Positions 24,249 to 35,814 of a stretch of 64,000 bases of DNA are shown one piece after another. Both the position numbers and the translations under genes were made by a program. The notes under the pieces were generated by a model, which saw only the letters and a list, made by a program, of their open reading frames with translations, was not told where the DNA came from and made no database searches. Source of the stretch: Adineta ricciae. Lineage: Eukaryota; Rotifera; Eurotatoria; Adinetida; Adinetidae. Numbering within the stretch: position 1 is the stretch's first letter; each line of letters opens with the position of its first letter. Where the stretch lies: the NCBI GenBank assembly GCA_905250025.1, contig CAJNOJ010000011.1:315287-379286 (forward strand). Direction: 5' to 3'.

Positions 24249-24254
24249 CTATAC

Positions 24255-24255
24255 N
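24255..24255. other. Undetermined base at the junction of units A and B
   Basis: A single N lies exactly between the last base of unit A and the first base of unit B. It cuts intron 1 of one LRR gene and abuts codon 4 of the second PRC1 gene. This position suggests a scaffold or haplotype join. Confidence 0.9.
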
Positions 24256-26556
24256 ACTCTACCGATCGATTCATTAATGATTGATCGATGGACAAGTCAA
24301 TGGATGAAACAACTTGGTTTTAATAACGAACAATTACTCAAACGGAATCATAAAGTCGAACAATTTTCACGAGTAAGTTCGATTCGTAAGCAATGTGATG
24401 TTAATGGAATTCTTTTCTTAGATACTATTGGAACGCATTGAGAAAAAGAAACAAACAGATATCGCTCAACGTGAACAACTACTGATTGAAACTTTGCGCG
24501 AATATGAACATCGATTGAGTCGAACAGGATTCGATAATGATATCAGTGTAAGTTAGATTTGTTGTGAAGTCGGAATTGATTGTGCGTTTGCAGGAAGATT
24601 TCGAAACGATGAAATTAAGGCAGAAAGAATTGTTGATCGAAAAAAAACATCAGGAATTAGATGTGAAAGAAGAGCAATTTATTAAAGAACTTGATCAGCT
24701 GTCTCAAACAGAACGATGTCTATGTCAAATTCTTACAGAAGCAGAAATGGAAATTGTTCCAGGTGAGAGTAAGAATAAGAAAATAAAGCTTGGAATCGTT
24801 CAATTGTATGATTTAGATGAAACTTTAGTCAAACGAATTCAGCGTTTACAAGATTATTTAACCATACTGGAGAATCTCAAGGTTTGTTATTTAAACAGAG
24901 CCTAGCTCTGAGAAAATCAGTTTGATTTCGACTAGAATGATCGAATGACCACGTTGAAATCCTATCGAACTCGATTGAACGATTTATGCACTCAGCTTGA
25001 TTATAAATTAGACGATCAATCAGTTGTAACGCAATTAGTCGACGAGAAATATGAATCTTGTTTAGCCACGGATTCACTCAGACAAATCGAATCTTTACTC
25101 AATGAAGTATGTTACGATTCTGTCTATCAATGCGATTCATTTTCTTCGTTGCAGCTTGATGTTAAATACGAAGAACAAGGAAAACATGTTCATAGACTTA
25201 TCGAAACGTTAGAAAGATTGTATTCAAAACTGACAAAAGATGATGCATCGCCACCGAAGCGTTCAGCTGCATATATTTTACGACACAATACTGCAGAAAC
25301 AGTGACGCAAGTAGGAGAAAATCGAACTTTTCCTCTTCGGAATATAATCCTTGCCTTTTTGTCTTCATCACCGCAGTTAGAACAGGAAATCGCTGATCTA
25401 CAAGCAAAACGTATGGCAACTAGTAAAGTATATTGTGAAAATCTACGAAAAAAGATCGAAGATCTCTACGATCGATGTCAACTTGGTGCATCTGAACGAC
25501 ACGCCATTGATTATGGTAGGCTTAGTGTTGTTTCATTAGATATGTTTAGACAATTGTCAATGTTTAAATCATAGAAAACCTTACGCCAGATACACTCGAT
25601 GAATGTGATCGAGAATACGATCGCTTAGATGGTTTATACCGCATTCGACAGCCTATTATTGATGCGTATGAACAATGGAGATTACTTGTTCAACAACATG
25701 CTGAATTCTTAGTAGATATTTCGTGCGAAAATCTGAATGAATTGTCGAATTTTGTTTGTTTTATAGAAAAAATCCACGTCAGCAGCACGTTTTCATGAAC
25801 GCGGATATTCTGCAGTTAAGGAGCAAGCTGAACGAAAACGGTTTGCTATTGCTCTACCTAAAGCGGAACGAACTTGTTTAAACACACTTGAACAATGGGA
25901 GAAGGATCATCTTGACGAACAATTTCTAATCAACGACGTTCCACTACGTCAAATTCTCGATCAACAACACAATGGAACATCAAACACGACCACGACGACT
26001 ACAACAACAGCAGCAGCAGCAGCACTAGCACCATCAAAAATAACCAAGACGGTAAGAATTCCAAGCAAGATTTTTGTACACTTTTCAATCGATCTGTCAT
26101 AGGTATCGACATCATCAATCAGTTCAATGGCTGTTCCACAACGTACAGTATCGAAAGCAAATGCTCGAAAGAAATCTCTTCGTAATCTTGTTAATAAACA
26201 AACCGTCGAATCCCATGTGACTCAAAGTCATCACGAAGAAGCGGACGAAGATACACTAGAATTCACTCAATTGGAAAATATTAAACACATCAACGGATTG
26301 CCAAGAGTAAGTTTTGACTTGTTCGAATCGAATTCAATTTTCACTTTTCTCTTCGATCAGATTGTGACATCAACACCAAAAACAGGAAAACACAATCTAC
26401 ACCAAACCGAGCATACTGTTGTCGATATGGGTCGCATCAAAACAAATGATCCCATCCAAAAACATCGTCCGTCCAAACGAGTAGTAAGTGTGACGAGTTC
26501 CACGAAATGCCTAAACTAAACTTCCATTCCTCTTGCAGATTCCAACACGTCGATGA
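24256..26556 (+). CDS. PRC1: PRC1/MAP65-family protein, copy B (start codon missing)
   Basis: Begins at codon 4 (TLPIDSLMIDRW) directly after the N, so the first three codons, the splice acceptor and the promoter are absent. The rest parallels copy A exon for exon, ending in TRR and TGA. Differences are substitutions and in-frame changes only: an extra codon (LVNKQTV versus LVKQTV) and a longer Thr/Ala run before LAPSK. All splice sites are kept. The intact frame after this divergence implies it evolved as a complete gene, so the lost 5' end is more likely an assembly effect than a pseudogene. See copy A for function. Confidence 0.8.
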
Positions 26557-26946
26557 ATATGTCAATTGAATTATTCCTCCTAGTTTTGATCTCATTTGTG
26601 AATAAATCTCTTCCTTATTGGTACAATTTGTCAGATTGGTTGATATGATTACATAAATAAAAAAGCACGTTAAATATTTGTTCATATTCCTATCTACACG
26701 AGTGAATGTTTATTTCAAATCAAAGCTATTTTGTTCGATGTACTTCTTTGTAATGTCGAGCATTACATGTTTACATTACAACAGTGTGATCGCACGAGAT
26801 GTTCAACATAATATACAAAAGAAAAAGAGAGGACTATCTAGAAAATGAAACGAATCACATTATACTTAGTTCACATCAAAATCTACACTGTTCTGCACAG
26901 AACCGGAAAGAAAATGAAGAATGTTTATTAGTGAATCGCGTTTGCA

Positions 26947-27911
26947 TTAGTCCATAATCCTAAAAAAACGAAGATTTTCATTGCGAAAAATTCACGAGAG
27001 AACTTACTCATCGAATGTCATGTAGTTATTCGTATCTAATGAATCACCTTCCTCGTTACCTTCATCGTTTGTTGCTGTTTTACAATCAGCCCGGCAGGTA
27101 ACGAAGAGTATACGACGAAGTCGCTTGTTATGAAAGAAGAAATTGAATGACCAAATAATTCCAGTTTCAGAAAATGGATCAGACGTCCCATCTGGACGAT
27201 AGCTGTCAATTGCAAACGAAAACTTAGTGTCACTTTCTTTTCAAGCATCACAATTACCAATAGATTTCACTTTCTTTCAAATTGATTTCTTCATCGATCA
27301 CTGACCAAAGTTGAGGTGATAGCAATCGATAATTATCACCGATCGTAGATAATAATCGCGAATCAACAGCATTCTTTACAACCTAAACATCGATTTATGT
27401 TAAATCAAACTACAAAGAAATCAACTCGTACTTCTAGATTCATTTCTCGACTAAAATCCTGACTAGTACACGAACTGAATTCGTAATCCGGTTCAAACGA
27501 TGCATTCAATGTTGATATGAGAAAGATCAATGTTTTCCGTGGGATGGTTTTATACAACGGCGATTCATCATCGCTCGATATTGAACGAGCAATCGGATTT
27601 GGATATGTCACTGGCGGCGGAGAATTTAATAGCATATAATTATAACTAGGCGATTGGGTTTGAGATGGACCTAGAACTTCTAAATCACGTGGTGACGTTC
27701 CTGGTTCATTTCGTAGCTGTTTGTACAATTTTTTGGGATCGCCTGCCATTTTACATGAGTAACTCTCCACTCTAGTTTTCAGATGAAAAGTACGTAGATG
27801 TTATTGGTATGAAAGTGAAAGCGTTTACCGAGTGGTTACATCACAAACCGGTGTTTCAATCGATAGCGTGGAACTGATTGCATCGAGCTTGGCATTTTCC
27901 AATAGTTTCAT
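26947..27911 (-). CDS. MAF1: MAF1, repressor of RNA polymerase III, copy B
   Basis: Same exon structure and start ([14 protein letters not shown]) as copy A. The main coding exon begins at [19 protein letters not shown] and keeps [21 protein letters not shown]. The encoded end is TFDEIMD rather than TFDEIMG. Only minor substitutions separate the copies ([11 protein letters not shown] versus [11 protein letters not shown]). It faces PRC1 copy B. Both copies appear functional by sequence. Confidence 0.92.
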
Positions 27912-28054
27912 TTTGATTGAGAAGTGTTTTGAAGCGCTTGAAAAGAAGTTTGACAATGAATGAAAGTATACAAGAATGACAAGGATGTTTTATAGTTTAT
28001 TGTTTATTTATTTTTTGCGTGTTGTTGTTTCATTTGACAGCTGACATGATCTAC

Positions 28055-28065
28055 AGCGCCATCTA
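28055..28065 (-). promoter_or_regulatory. TAGATGGCGCT motif upstream of MAF1, copy B
   Basis: The same motif and spacing as in copy A (144 bp before the ATG). Nearby bases differ between the copies (for example GACATGATC versus GACGTGATC) while the motif is unchanged. Confidence 0.4.
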
Positions 28066-28276
28066 CAAAAGAATGTCTCGACCGCCTTTTACTCCTGTGC
28101 GATAAGATAACACGAACACATTGACTATGTTTGTTCGAGACTGTCTTGATACAGTTGAGAACTGAACTTGTAGTTCCTCTTCTTTTGTTAGAATAATGAT
28201 TATTTATATTAAAATTAACAAAAAACATCGGTCTCTTGAGAACTGTACGCAGAAATCGTTTTTCTGGAAAGTGAGA

Positions 28277-28693
28277 TTATTTTGGTGGTGGTGATGGTTT
28301 GTGTTCGCGGTGGACGAACCAGGCTGGAGCACCAAAAACATGCTTTGGTTTATTTGGATCATCTTCGCTTTTCGCTGAGCTATGTTCACATAATCCATCC
28401 CACCAGACTGGTGTTGGATATGCAACTGGTTCTTTACTTTTACGTGTTGCTGGATCGACATGTTGCAGTAAATTGTGACTGATGCCTAACTTACATCGTC
28501 GAATGTAATCAGTGTCTGTATCTCGCACATACATGACTCGCGGTTGATTGGCAGTTGTTTCATCATCGAATACACCATTGAGGTATGGAATTTGTGATGG
28601 CGGAGGTGCAGTTACTAATTCCCGGTTGCCCTTTTTCAAAGGCGCATGGACAAACCAAACTTCATCTTCAGGTTTTCGTCGCAAATAGGACAT
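28277..28693 (-). CDS. Short C7orf57-like protein, copy B
   Basis: 138 residues, as in copy A, with only a few substitutions (TTANQPR, SSAKSED). Most nucleotide differences between the copies are silent, the pattern expected under purifying selection. It ends in KPSPPPK. See copy A for family comparison; the function is unknown. Confidence 0.8.
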   Translation of the reverse strand: MSYLRRKPEDEVWFVHAPLKKGNRELVTAPPPSQIPYLNGVFDDETTANQPRVMYVRDTDTDYIRRCKLGISHNLLQHVDPATRKSKEPVAYPTPVWWDGLCEHSSAKSEDDPNKPKHVFGAPAWFVHREHKPSPPPK

Positions 28694-28813
28694 TTATACA
28701 CTTGAAAACGTTCGTTCAAACTAATGTTGATGTTGTGTGTCTCGAAGAAGAAGTCTAACCATATTTCAAGTTGTTACTCTGTGAATAACCTCTAGTGAAA
28801 TACAATCGATTGA

Positions 28814-28825
28814 TAGATGGCAGTG
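28814..28825 (+). promoter_or_regulatory. TAGATGGCAGTG motif near the C7orf57-like start, copy B
   Basis: This is the copy B counterpart of the motif at 21437, differing in the last base. Confidence 0.25.
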
Positions 28826-28898
28826 GAAAAGTTCTTCGAATGACTTTCAATACTCTTATTATATGAAAAAAACAAAACAAGACAATACAAAAGAAAAT

Positions 28899-31856
28899 TC
28901 ACACAAGGACACTAAGTGAACAAAGTTGACACTGTTCAGAGTTTATTGACGAAGAGTTTTTATCAGTTTTTGACGAGCGACAGAGTCGATGATGATGATG
29001 ATTTTGTAGATTAAAGTCATCATTTAAGATTTCTTGGTAAATGTGATAGTTTTGCCCGTGAATGCTCGCCGAGCCCGAGTCCGTGGACGATGTTCCACTG
29101 CTATGATAATGTGTCGGGCATGTACACTGCGTGGAGAGACTTGCTTGATAACTAATCGGTCGCAGCTGATGTGGTGGAGGATGATAAGATAGAGGTGGCG
29201 GTGGTGGAGCTGGATAGTAGTGTTGCTGAGATTGATTCGACCATGGAATTGTGTTTGTCGGTGTTGGACGAACCAGTAACGATTCACTTTTCGAATCATT
29301 ACTTTGATGATACTTCGACGAACGTAAACGACAAAATAATACATAAGGACAACGAGAAATAATCAAAATAATACATGTGAGCAAGCTTAATACTAGGAGA
29401 ATACCGAATATCGATCCGATGAGAATACTTTTCGTAGGTTCGTTCATGTACCATAAGTTTTGTTGCTCATCGCGTTGCTTAGGATCGATGATCAACGATG
29501 ATTTTAATGTTTGAGTGGAAGTCATTTGTAATTGTTTACAAAACTTCTCATAATTTGTCTTTCGAAGAAGGTATAAACAAACTTCGCCTTGTGAAACGTA
29601 ATCGATTGTATAATTACGTTGTAAACTATCGAGTAATTCGCTCATTTTGTACATTGGAGAGTTCGTACTGATCTTAAAACCATTGATACCATGATGTTTG
29701 AAATACCTTCGACGATGATCAATCGAAGGATTCAAATCGATTGCCGAAGGAGATATCTGCCATTGAAGAAGTAATTTGGAATTATCAAAATTAGGTGTAA
29801 TGATTAGATCAGCTATCCGGATTTGTTCCAAGGAAAATTGATCCATGATTGTTGTTGTGGTCGACATACTGGAATAGAATTCTTCTCGACGATCAAGATT
29901 ATTCGCAAAATTTTCCACACTAAAAGCAACACAAATGTTTCTTTTCATTGTATATCAGTTCTAACCTACATTTTCATCACACTCGTGGTTTCGGTGGTGA
30001 TAGTGGTGCTCGTCATCGTCGTCGTCGTTGTTGTTATTAATGGCTTCCTCTCATCATCATTCATGATTGTCTTTGTTAGGTAAGTACATTGCGGTGTAGT
30101 AATCAAACTACATGCAAACGGTTCGTTTGGTAGTTCATTTAGATTAACATTTCGTCGTTCAGGCGGTGATTCGCATTGGCCCGAGATCTTCAACTGTCGA
30201 AAATTTCGTTCCATTCGACAATCGCAATGCAATGGGTTCTGATCGAGTTCAAGCGTAAGGAGATTTCGATAGAAATTCAATGCACTGGTGTCAATCGTAC
30301 AGATCTGATTGCGACGGAGAGATAAGATTTGTAAAGTTTCGTTAAGTTTGGTAAGAAGAGGAAAACTCTTCAGACTATTATTTCTCAAATCTAAGTAAAG
30401 GAAAATCAATGGAAATTCAGAGGAAATATACGAGATTACCAAGAAATTGTAAATTTGTATGTTGAAATGTGTTCGAATCGATGAATTCAATCTGATTATC
30501 ACGAAGATGAAGTCGTTCCAGCGATGGTAGATTCCTGAAGATCTTTTTCTCAAGATTTGCTCCTAAGAAATTCCCATCAAGATTCAATTGTTTCAACTTC
30601 GGAGCGTTGACTGGCATCAAGTTCGTCAGTTGATTTCGATCGAGTTCGAGAAGTTCCAAGACCGGAAAGGTATTTCTGTTCTTCGAAGACAATTTTGTTA
30701 ATTTATTCGATGATAGAAACAATTTTTCCAACTGTTCCAATCGTGTAAAGATGGTCAAATCCAATTGATTCAATCGATTATTTTTTAACGAAACAAGTTT
30801 CAGATTTAATGGTAGTTGCATCTGATGAATCGATTCCAGACGATTGTAATCCAAATAAAACTCTCGTAATTGACTTAAATGCACTAGAAATGTCAGTTGT
30901 TTCTCGTTGGTCAGTTCATTATTCCGTAAATTTAAAATTTCCAATTGTGATGAGAGAGATTCAATGACATTTTCGTCAATGGTTTCAATTCCTAAATAAA
31001 AAATCGTGCTAAATAATCGCGACACACGAAAATTTTCACAAACCATTATAGGATAAATCGAGTTCGATTAACGAATTTGTCGGGTTTGGATTCAACAAGC
31101 GAAGATTTAAATGTCGAATCTTGTTTTTACTTAAGATTAAAACTTTTAGTTTTCGAAATGCAGTAAGAAAAGGAATGTTGAGATATTCCAATCGATTTTC
31201 CGATAAATCCAATCGTTCCAAGTTCGGAAAGAGATTACGAAAACTTTCGATCTCATCCATCTGACTAATCGAACATGACTGCAAGGCTAATTGAGTTAAT
31301 TTTCTCATGACTAAACTCTGATTGTAATTTGTCAAATCCGATAAATCAAACGAACGTAACGATAAACGCTTCAGATTAGGTAATTCGGCGAGAATATGAA
31401 AGAATGTTTGAGATGTCAATTGCGACGTTCGAAGAGTCGTGGAAAGAATGAATTCTTCTAAATAATTCGCTAGATCAATAAATGCTTGCTGATCAATACG
31501 ATTGATTGGATTGGATTGCAGTTCGAGTTTACGTAATTTCAAACCATTAAATGCATTCTTATGTACAACTGTTATTCGATTACCGGATAGAACAAGTTCG
31601 TCAAATATTATATTGCCTATACGATAAAAAAAAGAACAGAACATTGGTTTCGTGTGTGCATAGAAGATGCGTTGAACTTACTGTTGTTAAAACGCGGAAT
31701 ATCGAGCAATTGTTTCCGAGCACAGTAAATATAAACTCGGCCTGTTTCTGTGATTGCACATCGACATTTCGACTGAATATCAAATGGAATTGGACAAGTT
31801 AAGGTCGACTGGATTAGAATGAATATGAAGAGATACGAAATATACTGACTAAACAT
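28899..31856 (-). CDS. LRR-FnIII-like transmembrane receptor, copy B (complete)
   Basis: Starts at 31856 with a signal peptide (MFSQYISYLFIFILIQSTLT) and a Cys-containing LRRNT-like cap (CPIPFDIQSKCRC). Intron 1 runs to about 31617. LRRs, LRRCT (NPLHCDCRMERNF), a Thr-rich linker, the FnIII-like domain, one membrane segment (ILIGSIFGILLVLSLLTCII) and a Pro/His/Ser-rich tail follow; roughly 940 residues. A 50-base intron near 29900-29950 joins the LRR part to the rest; without splicing the frame stops after VMKM. The polyproline run is shorter than in copy A. Such receptors usually act in cell adhesion or axon guidance; no ligand can be named. I see no TIR or kinase domain in the tail. Confidence 0.85.
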
Positions 31857-34654
31857 AACTATCTAGAAAAGAACACACGAAAAATGTTTGATGATGATAA
31901 TGATGTTCGAACTGGTGACAGGATACTTAATCTTGTCATGTTTCTTTTTATTTTCTGCTCATTCGCTTTCCGCTAGTGATTATGAAATAAGCAGGCCGTT
32001 GTGAAGAGTGCTTATTTGCATTAACAAGAGATGGATTTTGACACTGACGCTTATGACTAATTTTGCTCATCGGGTTTCTCTCTCCCTCTCTCTCGCGAGA
32101 CTCGTCACAGAACGATTGGTGCGGAAATCGAAGATGACAGTACCTTTGTCAAATAAGACGCTTGCGAGTAAGTTGTGATTGTATGTTCAATTAGAACGAG
32201 AATAAATAATTGATCGCTAGGAAAAAGAAAGTAAGGAGATGCGCGTGAATGAATGTGTAATGTCCATCAAAGTGAATAATCGGTCAGCAAATGATTACAT
32301 CATTGCGAATATGCATGAATAGATAAACAGAAATTTATCGAGACAAAAATATACAGTTCTTCGCTCTAATTATAGGAAGAAGAAGGATGTCAATTATCTC
32401 TTTCTAGTAAAGAAATGAATGATAAATCTTTATGTATGACATCTTCACACTCGTGGTCAAGCGGCTTCTTCTTGTCCGAAGAAGAAAAAGGAATGTGTCG
32501 ATTAATGATGGCACTTTGGTGTGAAAACGGAAAGAATGCGTACACAGAGAATGTCATTACGTGTAAAAGAAGAAGAAGAAGAAGCATCTTTTTATTCTTT
32601 CTCGAGGGAAAACGAAGAAGAAGGAACAGCTGGAAATCAACTAAACTCATCTTGATGTGTTGATGACGTCCGATTCAGTAAAGAGGGAAAACGAACAGTG
32701 TTGATCATTGTTGTTATTGTTGTTCTGCTTAGCAGGTGGTTGATTTATCTTACATAATATATACGTATTTTTTCTCGACGTTTTTCCTTAACTAGTGAGC
32801 CGTTACGAATAGACACAACTGTGTTGATTAACGAAGGTTTTTCTTTTCTCGACGTGAAAATGATATGATAGATGTGAAAGACCTCAATAACTTTCTAATT
32901 TGTCTAATTATCAGTCTTCGTCTTTACTATTTCTATCGTTAGATAATAAATAGAAAACTAAACTATACTCGAATTAATCACTGATGAAGGTTTACGCATT
33001 GTATCACACAAGGAGATTGTTAACGTCAACTATTTACGCGTATTGTCTTTTGCACTCCCACTGCTAGACATTCATCAGAAGAAATGACGACCACTCGTAG
33101 TCAATCAGTGACAAGTACCTACCGTGTGGACGCAATGCTCACCAGTAAGTAGAGCAAAAGGTTGCATCATGTTAATCGAACTCGACAACGATTGCACTCA
33201 GGAAAGATAATACACTTTTCATTATCTCTCCATGCATTGTCTTCCGAATTAATTCGAAACGTATGTTTCTTTTCATATATGTATGCGTTTGACTTACCTC
33301 TATTGTCATACAATCGAAGAAGTCATTTCCGTTAATGATGACATGTATAATGATCTATGTTTATATATGACTGAATGTATGTGAACTGCAAATGGTGTTA
33401 GCCATTCTCATTCATTCATTTTCATTTCCGTTTAATAATCATGATAATAGAAATTAACATGCGTTCACACACGAGTCTTATGTCTAGTCAAATGTAGATT
33501 TTTCCAATAGAGACGCAATGTGAGACGATGCCTGACCAGTGGTTCTATTCTAATCAAATTGAATCACTAATCCTACATTGTCCCGACTAAAGTCATCGGA
33601 TACTTACAGATAGAGACGAATAACCACAGAACGAGGGATCGGTCAGTTCTGATTGACTACAAATGCAATGATGAAAAAAGAAAAGGTATTTCGAGACTTT
33701 CGCATCATCTTCACGTGTCTTGAGAAAGAAAGGAATAATCAATACTGTAGTCTACGTCGGTCAACATGTCGTCTCTTTTTCTTCTTTCTTTTCGTTCGCT
33801 ATAGTCCTTGATTTTAATAGGTTTTTCATCGACTATTATTATAGCTTTTTACACACACGGATAGTTTCTCTCTCTCTCTCGCTTCGTTCTGTAGGACCGT
33901 TCAATTCAACTCAATGTGTCTAATGTCTTTCTCTTTCTCTGTCTCTTGTTCTATATGTACACATGCATATATTACCTATTTCTTTCTCACTGATGCGCGC
34001 AATCTGCATCGACTATGATTACTTTGATTTTAAGTTTAGATTTTTCTTTCTTTCTCTCTTCTTTTGTCATTGTCATTGTCGTACGATTTAATTATTATTT
34101 TTTTATTTCATTCACTAATAGCTACCGTTAAGAATGAGACAGAGGAGGTCGACAATTGTTCTCTCGTATGTGCAATATTTAGTCGGCAACGATTGTCTAA
34201 TTATCAATTGCTTCTATACTTTGGCAACCATTACACATTTTTTGATGACGTGTGAACCTAGCAAAAGGTTCATTAGATGAAATTTTCAAGGTAAAGCATA
34301 GAAAAAGAATAATACAAGCCTTCAAATTTGAATATAAGTTCTAATTGGATGTACTCAGTATGATCATCTGCTCATTATGATTAAAAGCACGTTCTAACCT
34401 ACTGCAAACATGCACACTTGCTTAAACGATTCTCTTTTGGCCTTAACGGGATGTTTATCATCATCTTCGAACGTTTGTTTTGCTACATATTGATACAAAA
34501 GAAGAAACGAGCTGTGTTTAAGCCTTCTAAACAGATGTGTACGTATATACACATCCATTACTCAACTATATTTATCTATTTTGTCAATAGAGATTCATAA
34601 CAGAAGAAAATCAATTTCGCATTCGCTTTTTTCTTCTCAATGATCAAACAAACT
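31857..34654. other. Long non-coding region between the LRR gene and the inverted repeat
   Basis: About 2.8 kb without a believable exon in any frame, unusually long for this compact genome. It is AT-rich with TC-rich runs (near 32080 and 33870), several poly-T tracts and many short hairpin-capable stretches. It probably contains the LRR promoter. If the kinase exon copy at 34655-34708 is real, this could include its first intron, but I found no later kinase exon here on the minus strand. Confidence 0.5.
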
Positions 34655-34708
34655 TACACTTCCGAAGGTTCCATCGCCCAGTTGCTTGACGATTTTGTAC
34701 TTATCCAT
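34655..34708 (-). pseudogene. Orphan copy of the kinase first exon
   Basis: On the minus strand from 34708 this reads [17 protein letters not shown], identical to the start of the kinase at 35761, and then runs into GTAAGT, a consensus splice donor, where the functional copy continues in frame with GTA CTG CTT. No further kinase exon follows on the minus strand. It may be a truncated copy, an alternative haplotype cut by the assembler or the first exon of a gene with a very long intron. Confidence 0.6.
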
Positions 34709-34847
34709 GAGTAGAAACAATGAACTTATATACGATATCAAATGGAACTAGAGATGAACAATTGTGCAATCAAAATCAGTGTATATCAGTTCATCGAGGA
34801 AGAAGATATTCATCTGAAATATCGAATCATTTAAAAAAAAACAAATA
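34655..34847 (-). repeat. Left arm of a perfect 193-bp inverted repeat
   Basis: The reverse complement of 35622-35814, identical over all 193 bases by eye. It contains the promoter-proximal sequence and first 16 or so codons of the MAK-like kinase gene, in reverse. The inner edge ends at the undetermined base 34848, and about 774 bp separate the arms. Confidence 0.9.
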
Positions 34848-34848
34848 N
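34848..34848. other. Second undetermined base, at the edge of the inverted repeat
   Basis: A single N at the inner end of the left arm, aligning to T at 35621. As at 24255, an N coincides with the boundary of duplicated sequence. Confidence 0.85.
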
Positions 34849-35621
34849 TAATGCAGGTCGGCGAGTGACTTGCTCTCATCAATCACGAAAAGAAGCTTCC
34901 GGGTAGAAAAAGCATCTATTAATGAATCAAGACTATCTTTTGTCAGATACTTGACCGAATAGATATATATGTATTTCTAAATCAAGTGAAGACTGCCCGT
35001 CTGTTCGATGTTTTGTTAATAAACACGTTTGAATGAACTGATAGAAACAAATTGACAAGTGAGCATAGGACAGGATGCTGACCATATGACTCGCATTGCT
35101 AATAGAGCATAACAAAGAAAAAAAAGAACAAATAGACAAATTAAAAAGAGAAAATTGAATGACTTTGAAATGGTACATTAAAGCGAGACAGTGATGAGCA
35201 ACTTTAGAGTTGGGCATCGTTAATTCGAGGCAAAACGTCTTGAAGACTACTTCCGTGATGTACACGAAATATACTAGAAATGGTCGGTTTCGAACCGGAG
35301 TAGCACAATCACATGTGCATTCGATTTAGTCATCAGTATTGAATTTCTATTCACCTGAGTTTTATTGTCTTTCACGAAAATCAAGCAGCAAAAAGAATTC
35401 GTTGTAACGTTTTTCCTGAATCTTTTCACCAGAATAATAGAAAATATGTTCAATCGCTGCAGATGTCGTAGGTGTCCATATGAAGATATTTTATTTTCTA
35501 TTTGTTTATGATTGAATAGTGAGAAAGGTGGAGTAGTGGTAACGCCGTCAATAATGAAGTTGTCGTCGAAGTATGCGTGAGCTAATAAGTGACATTAGAC
35601 GGATTTATATATTATTATTAT
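34849..35621. other. Spacer between the inverted repeat arms
   Basis: No convincing gene. A 110-codon minus-strand open frame at 34933-35265 has no recognisable features. A GTTCGAAAC element near 35288 (minus strand) resembles a tRNA B box, but no cloverleaf could be formed around it. Confidence 0.5.
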
Positions 35622-35814
35622 TATTTGTTTTTTTTTAAATGATTCGATATTTCAGATGAATATCTTCTTCCTCGATGAACTGATATACACTGATTTTGAT
35701 TGCACAATTGTTCATCTCTAGTTCCATTTGATATCGTATATAAGTTCATTGTTTCTACTCATGGATAAGTACAAAATCGTCAAGCAACTGGGCGATGGAA
35801 CCTTCGGAAGTGTA
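35622..35814 (+). repeat. Right arm of the perfect 193-bp inverted repeat
   Basis: This contains the region 139 bp upstream of the kinase ATG plus its first 18 codons. It is identical to the reversed left arm at 34655-34847. Confidence 0.9.

Larger units (their letters stand above)
16901..24254. repeat. Unit A of a 7.36 kb direct duplication
   Basis: This 7354-bp block (PRC1 from codon 4, MAF1, C7orf57-like, LRR receptor without first exon) recurs as unit B at 24256-31622 in the same order and orientation. By eye the copies differ by a few percent, with small indels. Both unit ends are sharp: each starts at ACTCTACCG and ends at CCTATAC. A single undetermined base separates them. Confidence 0.95.
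24256..31622. repeat. Unit B of the 7.36 kb direct duplication
   Basis: A 7367-bp block, 13 bp longer than unit A, with the same four genes in the same order. It ends within intron 1 of the LRR gene; beyond 31622 the sequence continues into the first LRR exon, which unit A lacks. Confidence 0.95.

Noticed and set aside
34933-35265. 110-codon minus-strand frame between the inverted repeat arms
   Set aside because: No family resemblance, no exon context, and composition like the surrounding non-coding DNA.
35230-35330. Possible tRNA gene on the minus strand, from a GTTCGAAAC B-box-like element
   Set aside because: The T-stem pairs at only about three of five positions and no acceptor stem or A box could be placed at the right distance.
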